A stretch of DNA of 64,000 bases from NCBI GenBank assembly GCA_017983635.1, contig JAGOBA010000004.1, forward strand, positions 1 to 64,000, written 5' to 3'. Below are positions 16,453 through 25,623 of the stretch, piece after piece; the stretch's first letter is position 1; each line of letters opens with the position of its first letter. The notes beneath the pieces were generated by a model that saw only the letters and a list, made by a program, of their open reading frames with translations, did not search any database and was not told the origin of the DNA. A program made the position numbers and the translations under genes. This DNA is from Alphaproteobacteria bacterium. Lineage in GTDB: Bacteria > Pseudomonadota > Alphaproteobacteria > Micropepsales > Micropepsaceae.

Positions 16453-17292
16453 GTGAGCGACGTATTTCAAGAAGTCCAAGAAGAATACCGCCGACAGCAA
16501 CTCGAGCAGTTGTGGGCCAAGTACCGCTCGCCGATCATAGCAGCGGCCTCGGCTTTGGTGCTGGGCGTGGCCAGCTATCAAGGCTGGAACTATTGGCACG
16601 GCTTGCAGGTCGAGAAATCCTCGCGCGAACTCGATGCCATTGCGGAGGCGCTCTCGTCCGGCGCGGGCCGGGAGAAGGAGGCCTCCGACCGTCTGGCCAA
16701 ACTCGGGACGAGCGGTGCCGGTGGATACTCCATCGCTGCGAAGTTCCAAGAGGCCGCGCTGCGGGCTCAGCTAGGGGATACGAAGGCCGCGGTCGCGCTC
16801 TATGACCGGATCGCGGACGGGACGAGTGAGGCGCTATTGCATGACTTCGCTCAGCTGCGCGCGGCGATTCTGATTATCGAGACCGAAAAGTACGACGCCT
16901 TGAAGGTCCGGCTTGAGCCGATTTCGGCTCCGGGCCGGCCGTGGCGCGCGCCGGCCATGGAGATGCTGGCCTACGCGACGTGGCGCGCCGGTAAGAAGGA
17001 CGAAGCGCTGAAAATCTATGCCGACGTCCAAGCGCTTCCCGATGTGCCGCAAGGCGTCAAGCGGCGCTCGATCGAAATGTCGGCCCTCATTCAAGACGGC
17101 ATGAAGGTGTCCGACATCAAGACGACATCGCCCAGTTCTTTGCTTTTGCCGGGCGGAGACATGGGACCTTTGCTCTTGCCGCCGACGCCGGCGCCTGGTG
17201 CAACTGCGCCAGCGCAACCGTCGCTGCTTGGGCCTGATCCGATTGCACCTGCGGCGCCCGCACCTGCGGCGCCGGCTCCCACAACGCCCTGA
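16453..17292 (+). CDS. membrane-anchored TPR protein (YfgM-like)
   Basis: A 279-residue protein starting with GTG (MSDVFQEVQEEYRRQQ), preceded by GAAGG. One membrane anchor lies at about residues 28-46 (SPIIAAASALVLGVASY). The rest is a tetratricopeptide-like helical region (AAKFQEAALRAQLGDTKAAVALYDRIA), then an Ala/Pro-rich tail (about 230-279). Its position just before bamB and der matches E. coli yfgM-bamB-der, where YfgM works with periplasmic chaperones near the Sec translocon. Confidence 0.8.
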   Translation: MSDVFQEVQEEYRRQQLEQLWAKYRSPIIAAASALVLGVASYQGWNYWHGLQVEKSSRELDAIAEALSSGAGREKEASDRLAKLGTSGAGGYSIAAKFQEAALRAQLGDTKAAVALYDRIADGTSEALLHDFAQLRAAILIIETEKYDALKVRLEPISAPGRPWRAPAMEMLAYATWRAGKKDEALKIYADVQALPDVPQGVKRRSIEMSALIQDGMKVSDIKTTSPSSLLLPGGDMGPLLLPPTPAPGATAPAQPSLLGPDPIAPAAPAPAAPAPTTP

Positions 17293-17312
17293 TACGAAAC
17301 GAGCCCCTCACA

Positions 17313-18665
17313 ATGACCCACCGCCTCACCGCAACAAAGCTGGCGGCTGCGAGCCTCTTGGCCGTCAGCGTGTTCTCGCTCGGCGGCTGCGAGACATTCG
17401 ACCAGTTCATTACGCCTGGAACCAAGGTCAACATCCGCGGCGAACGCGTCTCGGTGTTGCCGTCGGCACGGGTGATCGAGGCGGATCCAAAACTCGCCGA
17501 CGAGCCGGTTCGCTTGCCAAAGCCCGTCGTCAACGCCGATTGGCCGCAACCGGGCGGCTACGCCGACAACGTGATGCATCATTTGTCCGCGGCGGGCGGA
17601 CTTGAGCGCGTTTGGGGCTCTAGCGTTGGGGCCGGGTCGACGACCGCTTCGCGATTGACGGCGTCGCCCGTCATCTCCGGGGGGAAGATTTTCGTGCTCG
17701 ACTCCGAGGTCAATGTTTCGGCCTACGACCTGAAGGACGGCGACCGATTGTGGCGTGCGGATTTGACGCCGGACGACGAAGATGCGGAAGACGGGTTTGG
17801 CGGCGGCGTTGCCGTCGACAATGGGCGCGTCTTCGTGTCGACGGGTTTCGGCTTTGTGGCGGCGCTCGATGCGAATTCCGGCAAACAGATTTGGCGGCGC
17901 GCGGCGACGGTGCCGTTCCGTGCAGCGCCCGTCGTAAACGGTGGCCGGGTGTTCGTGGCAACGCAGGAGAATCAGCTGCTGGCGCTGGCCGAAGACGATG
18001 GACGGGTGCTGTGGGATCATCGCGGCATTGCCGAGTCGGCGGGCATTTTGGGCTCCAACAGCGTCGCGGTCTCGGGCGATCTTGTCGTTGTTCCCTATAC
18101 GTCGGGTGAGCTTTTCGCGCTCAATGTACGCAATGGACGTCCTGCCTGGAATGACACGCTGGCACGCACCAGCGGGCTTACCCCTCTATCGTCGCTGGCG
18201 GACATCTCAGGCCGGCCGGTGATCGACCGCGGTGTCGTTTTCGCGAACAGTCACGCTGGCCGTCTGGTCGCGATCGATATTCGCACCGGCGAGCGCGTTT
18301 GGACGATCGACGTGGGTGGGACGCAGCGACCTTGGGTCGTGGGCGACTATGTCTATGTGATCACGGACGACGCGCAGGTTCTGTGCGTGCGCCGGGCGGA
18401 CGGGCGCATTCGTTGGATTCGCCAGCTCGACGCGTTCCGCAACAAGGAGGGCCGCCGCGGCGCGATCGCCTGGTCGGGGCCGGTGTTAGTGTCGGACCGC
18501 CTGATCGCTTTGTCGTCCGAAGGTTATGCCGTGTCGATTTCGCCGTACACGGGCGAGATCTTGGGCCAGATCGACATTCCGGATAAAGCGTTCATTGCGC
18601 CGATTGTCGCGAACAACACGGTTTACATCCTGACGGATGATGCGCGGTTGACGGCGCTGAAATAG
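17313..18665 (+). CDS. bamB: outer membrane assembly lipoprotein BamB
   Basis: A 450-residue lipoprotein. The signal peptide ends in LGGC with Cys 26 as the acylated residue. The remainder is an eight-bladed PQQ-type beta propeller, with blade motifs such as VSAYDLKDGDRLWRAD, VAALDANSGKQIWRR, LLALAEDDGRVLWDH, LVAIDIRTGERVWTI. BamB is the scaffold subunit of the BAM complex that folds outer membrane barrels. The product is longer than E. coli BamB (about 390), with an extended N-terminal linker. It lies between the YfgM-like gene and der. Confidence 0.9.
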   Translation: MTHRLTATKLAAASLLAVSVFSLGGCETFDQFITPGTKVNIRGERVSVLPSARVIEADPKLADEPVRLPKPVVNADWPQPGGYADNVMHHLSAAGGLERVWGSSVGAGSTTASRLTASPVISGGKIFVLDSEVNVSAYDLKDGDRLWRADLTPDDEDAEDGFGGGVAVDNGRVFVSTGFGFVAALDANSGKQIWRRAATVPFRAAPVVNGGRVFVATQENQLLALAEDDGRVLWDHRGIAESAGILGSNSVAVSGDLVVVPYTSGELFALNVRNGRPAWNDTLARTSGLTPLSSLADISGRPVIDRGVVFANSHAGRLVAIDIRTGERVWTIDVGGTQRPWVVGDYVYVITDDAQVLCVRRADGRIRWIRQLDAFRNKEGRRGAIAWSGPVLVSDRLIALSSEGYAVSISPYTGEILGQIDIPDKAFIAPIVANNTVYILTDDARLTALK

Positions 18666-18683
18666 ACGCCGCTATATGCGCAC

Positions 18684-20036
18684 ATGGCCTTTACCGTCGC
18701 GATTGCCGGGCGCCCCAATGTGGGCAAGTCGACGCTGTTCAACCGGCTGACGGGGAAGCACGCCGCCATCGTCGACGATACGCCCGGCGTTACGCGCGAT
18801 TGGCGAGAGGGCGAGGCGCAGCTGCTCGATCTGGGGTTTCGCCTCCTCGACACGGCTGGGCTCGATGATGGCAAAGCCGATGGGCTGGGGGAGCGCATTC
18901 AGAAGCAAACACGCTCGGCTATCGAGCAAGCGGATGTGTTGCTGTTCGTGATCGACGGGCGTGACGGCATTACGGCCGGCGACCGGGATGTCGCGCAACT
19001 TTTGCGCAAGTCGGGCAAGCCGGTTGTTCTCACCGTGAACAAGGCCGACACGCGTGCATCGGAAGCGACCTTTTCAGAGGCCGAAGGAATGGGGTTTGGC
19101 GAGCCGGTCGCCGTGTCGGCGGCGCATGGTCGAGGGCTGGACGATCTTTATCGCGCACTAATCGCTTTGGCGCCGGATGAAGCGCGTGAGGCGGATGACG
19201 AGGAAGACGATCCGACGAAGCCGCTCACGATCGCGATTACCGGACGGCCGAATGCGGGGAAGTCGACATTGCTCAACCGACTGCTCGGAACCGAACGGTC
19301 GATCACAGGACCTGAGGCCGGGATCACGCGCGATGCCGTTGTGGCAGAATGGTCTTGGGAAGGGCGCAAGATCAAACTCGTCGACACGGCTGGACTGCGG
19401 CGGAAGGCGAGGGTTTCCGAGGAACTCGAGAAGCTGTCGGTGGCGGACGCGCTGGAAGAGATCAAGATGGCGGAGGTCGTCATCCTCGTCATCGATGCCG
19501 ACATTCCGTTCGAGACGCAGGACTTGCAGATCGCCGACTTGGTCGAGCGCGAGGGGCGCGCAATGGTGGTCGCGGTCAACAAATGGGACCTGGTCGAAGA
19601 CAAAGCGCAACGCTTGAAGACACTGAAGGCGCGGGTCGATGAACTGTTGCCGCAGTGGAAGGGCGTGCCGATCGTCGCGCTCTCGGCGCTTGAGGGCGAT
19701 GGCGTGGATCGTTTGATGCCTGCGGTCGCGCGGCAGCACGAAATTTGGAATCGGCGGGTTTCGACGCACAAGCTGAATGACTGGCTGGCCATGATGCTGG
19801 AGCGTCATTCGCCGCCGGCGCCGAAGGGGCGGCGGATCAAGATCCGCTACATCACTCAGGCACGGACCCGGCCGCCGACATTTGCGATTTCGTCGAGCCA
19901 AGCCGGCGAGCTTCCGGGCGACTACGGCCGGTATTTGGTCAACGGGTTGCGCGAACATTTCGGCTTCACGGGCGTGCCGATCCGCATGAAAGTGAAGGCG
20001 GGCGCCAATCCCTTCGACAAGAGGCGCAAGACTTAG
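18684..20036 (+). CDS. der: ribosome-assembly GTPase Der (EngA)
   Basis: A 450-residue double GTPase needed for 50S subunit maturation. Both G domains are complete: GRPNVGKSTLF (about 8), DTAGLDD, NKAD in the first, and GRPNAGKSTLL (about 189), DTAGLRRKA, NKWD in the second. A C-terminal KH-like domain with PTFAIF-like FAISSS and GVPIRMKVK closes the protein. It starts 18 bp after bamB without a strong ribosome binding site. Confidence 0.97.
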   Translation: MAFTVAIAGRPNVGKSTLFNRLTGKHAAIVDDTPGVTRDWREGEAQLLDLGFRLLDTAGLDDGKADGLGERIQKQTRSAIEQADVLLFVIDGRDGITAGDRDVAQLLRKSGKPVVLTVNKADTRASEATFSEAEGMGFGEPVAVSAAHGRGLDDLYRALIALAPDEAREADDEEDDPTKPLTIAITGRPNAGKSTLLNRLLGTERSITGPEAGITRDAVVAEWSWEGRKIKLVDTAGLRRKARVSEELEKLSVADALEEIKMAEVVILVIDADIPFETQDLQIADLVEREGRAMVVAVNKWDLVEDKAQRLKTLKARVDELLPQWKGVPIVALSALEGDGVDRLMPAVARQHEIWNRRVSTHKLNDWLAMMLERHSPPAPKGRRIKIRYITQARTRPPTFAISSSQAGELPGDYGRYLVNGLREHFGFTGVPIRMKVKAGANPFDKRRKT

Positions 20037-20056
20037 AACTTGCACGGCACAACCTG

Positions 20057-20081
20057 AATCCCCTGGCGGCGCTCGGGGATT
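20057..20081 (+). terminator. stem-loop after der
   Basis: AATCCCC (20057-20063) and GGGGATT (20075-20081) form a 7-bp stem with an 11-nt loop, followed by TCGATTT. It begins 20 bp past the der stop codon and probably ends the YfgM-bamB-der transcript. Confidence 0.6.
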
Positions 20082-20096
20082 TCGATTTAGGCTGCC

Positions 20097-20122
20097 TCAG
20101 ATCATTTGATCAGATCATTTGA
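20097..20122 (+). repeat. tandem 13-bp direct repeat upstream of DUF2167 gene
   Basis: TCAGATCATTTGA occurs twice back to back (20097-20109 and 20110-20122), ending 10 bp before the start codon and just before the GAGGTGAGGG ribosome binding region. It could be a protein binding site in the leader or a replication-slippage duplication. Confidence 0.8.
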
Positions 20123-20132
20123 GGTGAGGGCC

Positions 20133-21173
20133 ATGATCGTTCGTAGTGCACTCTTTCTGTCGACTGCCTTGATATTATCCCAGGCGGCACTCGCCGATGT
20201 TTTGCCGCCGCCAAAGGAGCAGCCTGCCCCGGCGATGACGCCGGGCGGTGAGGCGGATGCGCCGCTATTGCCGCCCGATGCCGGACCAAAGGTCGAGGTG
20301 CCCTCGATGGACAGCACCGAGACCGAGCCGGCGAGCGCTGCGGACGCGGCAGCGACGGCGCCAACCGCCGAAGAGAAGCTCGTCGCGAGCTTGGTCAAGC
20401 GCGGAGGAACGATCGTTCTTCCGGGCGGTCAGGCGCAGATCGTTGTGAGTGAGGAGTTTGCATATCTCGACGCCGACGACACGCGACGCGTGCTTGTCGA
20501 TCTGTGGGGTAACCCGCCAGACAATGCTGACGGCGTGTTGGGGGCGATCATTCCATCCGAAGTCAGTTTGCTCGATCAGGGAAGCTGGGCGGCAATCATA
20601 ACCTACGAGAACGAAGGCCACATTGCCGACGACGATGCGAAGTCGATCGATTACGGCGACTTGCTGAAAGAGATGCAGAGCAGCACCGCCGACGCGAGTG
20701 AAGAGCGGGTGGAGAAGGGCTATGAACCGATTTCGTTGGTCGGTTGGGCGGAGGCGCCGAAGTACGACAGCGTTGGGCACAAGCTTTACTGGGCGAAACA
20801 TCTGCAATTCGGCAAGGACGCGCACACGCTGAACTACGCGATCCGCGCGTTGGGGCGCACCGGCGTACTGCAGATCAATGTGGTCGCGGGAATGGATCAG
20901 CTCGACAGTGTCAACAAGAAGGTGCCGGCTCTGTTAAATACCGTCTCCTTCACCGACGGCAACAAGTATACGGACTTCAAGGAAGGCGATCAGGTCGCGG
21001 CGTACGGACTTGCGGCGCTCGTGGCCGGCGGGGTCGCAGCCAAAGCCGGTTTGTTCAAAGGACTGCTCGCCCTGCTGATCGCGTCGTGGAAGCTGATCGC
21101 CGTGGGTGTTGTTGTAATTGGTGGCCTTATTGCCCGCTGGTTTGGCAGCCGCACGAAAGCGCCGGGCGCGTGA
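20133..21173 (+). CDS. DUF2167 membrane protein
   Basis: A 346-residue protein. The start at 20133 has GAGGTGAGGG in front and gives a signal peptide (ILSQAALA). A Pro/Ala-rich linker (about 23-85) leads to the DUF2167 domain, with LVDLWGNPPDNADGVLGAIIP, WAAIITYENEGHIADDDA and LGRTGVLQINVVAGMDQL. Two hydrophobic helices close the protein (about 285-340). DUF2167 proteins are predicted envelope proteins of unknown role. It is probably transcribed alone. Confidence 0.85.
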   Translation: MIVRSALFLSTALILSQAALADVLPPPKEQPAPAMTPGGEADAPLLPPDAGPKVEVPSMDSTETEPASAADAAATAPTAEEKLVASLVKRGGTIVLPGGQAQIVVSEEFAYLDADDTRRVLVDLWGNPPDNADGVLGAIIPSEVSLLDQGSWAAIITYENEGHIADDDAKSIDYGDLLKEMQSSTADASEERVEKGYEPISLVGWAEAPKYDSVGHKLYWAKHLQFGKDAHTLNYAIRALGRTGVLQINVVAGMDQLDSVNKKVPALLNTVSFTDGNKYTDFKEGDQVAAYGLAALVAGGVAAKAGLFKGLLALLIASWKLIAVGVVVIGGLIARWFGSRTKAPGA

Positions 21174-21216
21174 TCGCTCAATGATGCGAGCGGCGGTACA
21201 CGCCGCCCGTCTCATT

Positions 21217-21936
21217 TCAGGCAACGTCGTTTCGGAAGGCGACGATCTCGCCGTTGCGGGTTTCGGTCGGCAGGACGAGTTCGACGATTTGCGTGGCGAC
21301 GGCGTCCGGCGTGGGAAGTGTCTCCGGGTTTTCACCGGGGAAGGCGTCGGCGCGCATGTTCGTACGGGTCGGGCCGGGATTAAAGAGATTCACGTGCACC
21401 GGCGTCGAGGCGCACTCGGCGGCGTAGGTTTTGACGAGCGCGTTCAGTGCGGCTTTCGTGGTGGCGTAGGGGCCCCAATAGGCGCGGTTGTTGGTGGCGG
21501 CGCCCGAGGTGATGAAGACGGCGCGGCCGGCTTCGGCGCGCTTCAACAACACGTCGAACGCTTGAATCAGGCGCAAGTTGGCGTTGAGATTGACCTCAAG
21601 CGTTTCGATCCAGAGTTTTGGTTCGATGTTGATCACGGGCGTGAGCTTGCCCAGCACGCCGGCGTTGCCGACCAGGATGTCGAGCTTGCCCCAGCGTTCG
21701 GCGACGGCAGCGGCCAAGCGCGGCATTGCCGGGCCGTCGCGCAGGTCGAGCGGGACGAGGGTGGCGGCGCCACCGTCGCGCTTGATCTCGTCGTCGAGCG
21801 CTTCGAGGGCGCCGACGGTGCGGGCTACGGCGATGATGTGCGCGCCTTTGCGGGCGAGGGCACGCGCGACGCTGCGGCCGATGCCGCGGGAAGCGCCGGT
21901 CACGAGAGCGACGCGGTTTGAAAGACGCTGCGTCAA
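21217..21936 (-). CDS. short-chain dehydrogenase/reductase
   Basis: A 239-residue Rossmann-fold oxidoreductase. I place the start at a TTG (MTQRLSNRVALVTGASRGIG) 3 nt after the purF stop, as no ATG or GTG fits. The cofactor motif TGASRGIG, the NAG motif (GNAGVLG), catalytic Ser in ITSGAA and YATTK (the YxxxK pair) are present. The link to purF-cvpA-radA recurs in alphaproteobacteria, but the substrate is unknown. Expression probably depends on readthrough from purF. Confidence 0.82.
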   Translation of the reverse strand: MTQRLSNRVALVTGASRGIGRSVARALARKGAHIIAVARTVGALEALDDEIKRDGGAATLVPLDLRDGPAMPRLAAAVAERWGKLDILVGNAGVLGKLTPVINIEPKLWIETLEVNLNANLRLIQAFDVLLKRAEAGRAVFITSGAATNNRAYWGPYATTKAALNALVKTYAAECASTPVHVNLFNPGPTRTNMRADAFPGENPETLPTPDAVATQIVELVLPTETRNGEIVAFRNDVA

Positions 21937-21938
21937 GG

Positions 21939-23399
21939 CTAGACCGCCAGAAGCGAGAGTTGGCCGCCGTTGTCCGTCGTGCTGTCGCGGTCGGTCAGCG
22001 TCGTCGGGTACTCGCCGGTGAAGCAGGCGTCGCAGTAGCGCGTGGTGGCGCCGTCGCGGCGGTTCTGGCGAAGTGCTCGGTAGAGGCCGTTGATCGAGAT
22101 GAAGTGCAACGAGTCCGCGCCGATGAAGCGGCACATCTCGGCGATCGTATAGTTGGCGGCGAGCAGGTTCTTCTTTTCCGGCGTGTCGACGCCGTAGAAG
22201 CAGCTGTCGGTCGTGGGCGGGCTAGCGATGCGCATGTGCACTTCGGTGGCGCCGGCGTCGCGGACCATCTTGATGATCTTCTTCGAGGTCGTGCCGCGGA
22301 CGATGGAGTCGTCGACGAGAACGACGCGCTTGCCCTTGATGCGGGCGCGGTTGGCGTTGTGCTTCAGCTTCACGCCGAGGTGGCGGATGTGATCGCTCGG
22401 CTCGATGAACGTGCGACCGACATAGTGATTGCGGATGATGCCCAGTTCGAACGGGATCTTTGACGCCTCCGCGTAGCCGATGGAGGCCGGGACGCCGGAA
22501 TCGGGGACTGGGACGACCATATCGGCTTCGACCGGGGCTTCACGAGCAAGTTCGGCGCCGATGGACTTGCGCACTTCGTAGACGCCGAGGCCGTCGATCA
22601 TGCTGTCGGGTCTTGCGAAGTAGACGTATTCGAAGATGCAGAAGCGTTGCCGTGCGGGCGGGAACGGTTGGTACGATTCGATCCCTTCGTCGGAGATCAC
22701 GACGAGTTCGCCAGGCTTCACGTCGCGCACGAACTCGGCGCCGATAATGTCGAGGGCGCAGGTCTCGGAGGCGAGCACGTAGGCATCTTCGACTTTGCCG
22801 ATCACGAGCGGGCGAACACCCAACGGGTCGCGTGCGCCGATGAGTTTCTTGCGGGTCAAGGCGACGAGCGAGTAGGCGCCTTCGACTTGCTTCAAAGCGT
22901 CGATCAAGCGGTCGACGATCGGGCCGTAGCTTGAGGTGGCGACCAGGTGGACAATGCACTCCGTGTCGGAGGTCGAGTAGAAGATCGAGCCCTTGTTCAC
23001 CAGGCGTTTGCGCAGGGCGACGGCGTTGGTGAGGTTGCCGTTGTGGGCGATGGCGATGCCGCCGTTCGCGACGTCGGCAAAGAAGGGTTGGATGTTGCGG
23101 TTGAGAGAGCCGCCGGTGGTCGAGTAGCGCACATGGCCGATGGCGTTTTGGCCGGCGAGCTTTTCGACTGGGCCGCCGACGGAGAACTGATCGCCGACCA
23201 GACCTTCGCGCCGTTCGCGGAAGAAGTTCTGGCCGTCGCTGGAGACGATGCCGGCGGCTTCTTGGCCGCGGTGCTGCAGCGCGTGCAGCCCCAGGACGAC
23301 GAAGGCCGCAGCCTCCGGTTTGCCCCAGATGCCGAAGATTCCGCATTCCTCCTTCAGCTTGTCGTCAGCGAAGGGGTTCGTCGAGATGTCGTCTTCCAT
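21939..23399 (-). CDS. purF: amidophosphoribosyltransferase PurF
   Basis: A 486-residue enzyme that makes 5-phosphoribosylamine from PRPP and glutamine, the first step of purine synthesis. A short propeptide precedes the catalytic Cys in EECGIFGIWG, which must be cleaved to expose it. The PRPP loop is VLVDDSIVRGTTSKK. Cysteine-containing YCDACFTGEYP near the end indicates the Fe-S, Bacillus-type class. The ATG overlaps the cvpA stop (TGATG); a GTG one codon earlier is the alternative. Confidence 0.96.
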   Translation of the reverse strand: MEDDISTNPFADDKLKEECGIFGIWGKPEAAAFVVLGLHALQHRGQEAAGIVSSDGQNFFRERREGLVGDQFSVGGPVEKLAGQNAIGHVRYSTTGGSLNRNIQPFFADVANGGIAIAHNGNLTNAVALRKRLVNKGSIFYSTSDTECIVHLVATSSYGPIVDRLIDALKQVEGAYSLVALTRKKLIGARDPLGVRPLVIGKVEDAYVLASETCALDIIGAEFVRDVKPGELVVISDEGIESYQPFPPARQRFCIFEYVYFARPDSMIDGLGVYEVRKSIGAELAREAPVEADMVVPVPDSGVPASIGYAEASKIPFELGIIRNHYVGRTFIEPSDHIRHLGVKLKHNANRARIKGKRVVLVDDSIVRGTTSKKIIKMVRDAGATEVHMRIASPPTTDSCFYGVDTPEKKNLLAANYTIAEMCRFIGADSLHFISINGLYRALRQNRRDGATTRYCDACFTGEYPTTLTDRDSTTDNGGQLSLLAV

Positions 23400-24103
23400 C
23401 ACTCTTTCGAGGTGGACTTTACGAGCGCATCCAAGGCGCGGCGTTGGCCCGCGCTATAGGTTGTGCTCTTGTCCCCACCGCCTTCGTTGCTGTTGCCGGC
23501 GGCTGCTTCGCGCGTCGGCTTTGGTTTCGGAACGGGTACGACGCTGCTTGTTGACGCCGCCTGTTTCGTTTCCTTCGGTGCGGCTTCTTCGTCCGCTGGT
23601 TCTTCCTTGTTCTTTTTCTTGCCGTTGCCGAGCGAGCGGATCACATCCGCGGTGCCCTTGACGACGGGTAGGAGGCGCGCCTCGCGCACCCATTCGGGTT
23701 GTTCTTTGGGGCCTGCCAATGAGGAGAAGATAACGTAGCCGAGGCCCACGACCAGGAGGCCACGCGCAACGCCGAACACAAATCCGAGAGAACGGTCGAG
23801 CGGGCCGGCGCGGCTGCCCCGAACCATTTCGGACAGACGGAAACTCATGAACGAGGCCGGGATCAGCACCAAGAAGAAGACGCCGACCAGCGCCAAGATA
23901 TCGGCGAACAGATGGGGCTCGACGAGCGAGCGCGCGAACGGCTTCGTCACAGGCCAGAAGAAGACGGCGGCGAGGGCTGCGAACAGCCAAGAGGAGACGG
24001 AGAGTGCTTCTTTCAGGAACCCGCGATACGCCGCGATCAGGCCGGAGATCATCAAGATCCCGAGCACGATAAGATCGACGATGGTCAGCGGGATATGCAG
24101 CAT
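23399..24103 (-). CDS. cvpA: CvpA-family membrane protein
   Basis: A 234-residue protein: four membrane helices in residues 1-140 (LTIVDLIVLGILMISGLIAAYRG at the start is a CvpA signature, and RGSRAGPLDRSLGFVFGVARG is in the third region), then a hydrophilic Lys/Glu/Ala-rich cytosolic tail (about 150-234). CvpA was named for colicin V production and is linked to purine operons and envelope stress. It is coupled to purF by a 1-bp overlap. The tail is longer than in E. coli CvpA (162 aa). Confidence 0.88.
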   Translation of the reverse strand: MLHIPLTIVDLIVLGILMISGLIAAYRGFLKEALSVSSWLFAALAAVFFWPVTKPFARSLVEPHLFADILALVGVFFLVLIPASFMSFRLSEMVRGSRAGPLDRSLGFVFGVARGLLVVGLGYVIFSSLAGPKEQPEWVREARLLPVVKGTADVIRSLGNGKKKNKEEPADEEAAPKETKQAASTSSVVPVPKPKPTREAAAGNSNEGGGDKSTTYSAGQRRALDALVKSTSKE

Positions 24104-24144
24104 CGTTGCGCGCGGTTGCCTACCATACGTGTGCGCCGTTTGGG

Positions 24145-25506
24145 TTAACGAAACGTTTGCAAGTGCGCAATCAGTGCGCCAACCGACGGAACCGGCGTGA
24201 CTTCTAGTCCCTTCGGTGGGGAAACGCCCGGCGGCACAAAGGCGCGCTTGAAACCGAGTTTCTGCGCTTCTTTTAGGCGCGCGTCGGATTGGCCGACCGC
24301 GCGGACGGTACCCGAGAGGCTAATTTCGCCAAAGAACACGCAATCGGGGGGCACAATAACCCCCAGATGCGAGGAAACGAGCGCGCCGGCTGCCGCCAAA
24401 TCTGCGGCCGGCTCGCCGATGCGCAGGCCACCGGCGACGTTCAGGTAGACGTCTTGGGCGGAAATCGTGATGTCGGCACGGGCGTCCAGGACAGCTAGTA
24501 CCATTGCCAGCCTGGCGGAATCCCAACCGACAACGGCGCGGCGCGGGGCACCGTAGCTGGCATCGGCGACCAGTGCCTGGATTTCCACAAGCAGCGGACG
24601 GGTGCCCTCGATCCCGGCGAATACGGCGGCTCCGGAGGCGCGTGATTCTTTGGGGCCGAGGAACAGGGCTGAGGGGTTTGCGACCTCGGTCAGACCCTCT
24701 TCGCGCATTTCGAAGACGCCGATTTCGTCGGTAGGGCCGAATCGATTCTTAACCGCGCGCAGGATGCGGAACTGGTGGCCGCGCTCGCCTTCGAAGTAGA
24801 GCACGGCGTCGACCATGTGCTCGACGACGCGGGGGCCGGCGATCTGGCCATCCTTGGTGACGTGGCCGATGAGGAGCAACGCAGTGCCGCGGCGCTTGGC
24901 GTAACGGATAAGTTCCTGGGCGCAGGCGCGGACTTGGCTGACGGTGCCGGGGGCGGATTCGATCGCGTCGGACCAAACGGTTTGGATCGAGTCGACGACG
25001 AGCGTCGCCGGTGCGTTGCCGGTGTCGAGCGTCGTCAGAATATCGCGCAGGCTTGTTTCGGCGGCGAGCTTGACCTGACTGTCTTCGAGGCCGAGGCGCT
25101 TTGCGCGCAGGCGCGTTTGGTCGATGCCTTCTTCGCCGGAGATGTAGACGGCGGACTTGCCGGACTTCGCGAGCGCCGTCATCGCCTGCAACAGCAGCGT
25201 CGACTTGCCGATGCCGGGATCGCCGCCAACGAGCAGCGCCGAACCTGCGACCAAGCCGCCGCCGCAAACGCGGTCGAACTCCGCGATGCCGGTCAGCATA
25301 CGCGGCGGGGTGGGGGAGGAGCCCTTTACGGGCTCCAGCGCGATCAGCCGTCCGCCGCGCCCCGAGGCCTTCGCACCGGGGATTGCCGTGTCGTCGGCCT
25401 CTTCGGCCAGCGAGTTCCACGCGCCGCACGACTCGCAACGGCCGCTCCACTTCGGGTAAGCGGCGGCGCAGGACTGACAAACGAAGCGGGGGACGGGGCG
25501 GGCCAT
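24145..25506 (-). CDS. radA: DNA repair protein RadA
   Basis: A 453-residue RecA-like ATPase that drives branch migration in recombination repair. It has the N-terminal zinc finger (CQSC ... CESC, about 10-30), Walker A GGDPGIGKSTL (about 94), the RadA-specific KNRFG motif (about 255) and a C-terminal Lon-protease-like domain (from about 290). Length is normal. It heads the radA-cvpA-purF-SDR cluster, with 41 bp to cvpA. Confidence 0.96.
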   Translation of the reverse strand: MARPVPRFVCQSCAAAYPKWSGRCESCGAWNSLAEEADDTAIPGAKASGRGGRLIALEPVKGSSPTPPRMLTGIAEFDRVCGGGLVAGSALLVGGDPGIGKSTLLLQAMTALAKSGKSAVYISGEEGIDQTRLRAKRLGLEDSQVKLAAETSLRDILTTLDTGNAPATLVVDSIQTVWSDAIESAPGTVSQVRACAQELIRYAKRRGTALLLIGHVTKDGQIAGPRVVEHMVDAVLYFEGERGHQFRILRAVKNRFGPTDEIGVFEMREEGLTEVANPSALFLGPKESRASGAAVFAGIEGTRPLLVEIQALVADASYGAPRRAVVGWDSARLAMVLAVLDARADITISAQDVYLNVAGGLRIGEPAADLAAAGALVSSHLGVIVPPDCVFFGEISLSGTVRAVGQSDARLKEAQKLGFKRAFVPPGVSPPKGLEVTPVPSVGALIAHLQTFR

Positions 25507-25623
25507 GGGGTGGGGCGGAATGTAGGGAGGGGAGGGCCGCGCGCCAAGCCCTAACTGGCGCGTGCGGCAGAAGCCGAATCGCGCAACATGTTGCGGAAGA
25601 TCAGTTCATGACGCCGGTTGTGG

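Noticed and set aside
21937..22134. upstream extension of the SDR ORF
   Set aside because: It reads inside purF in another frame; the Rossmann motif begins just after the TTG start.
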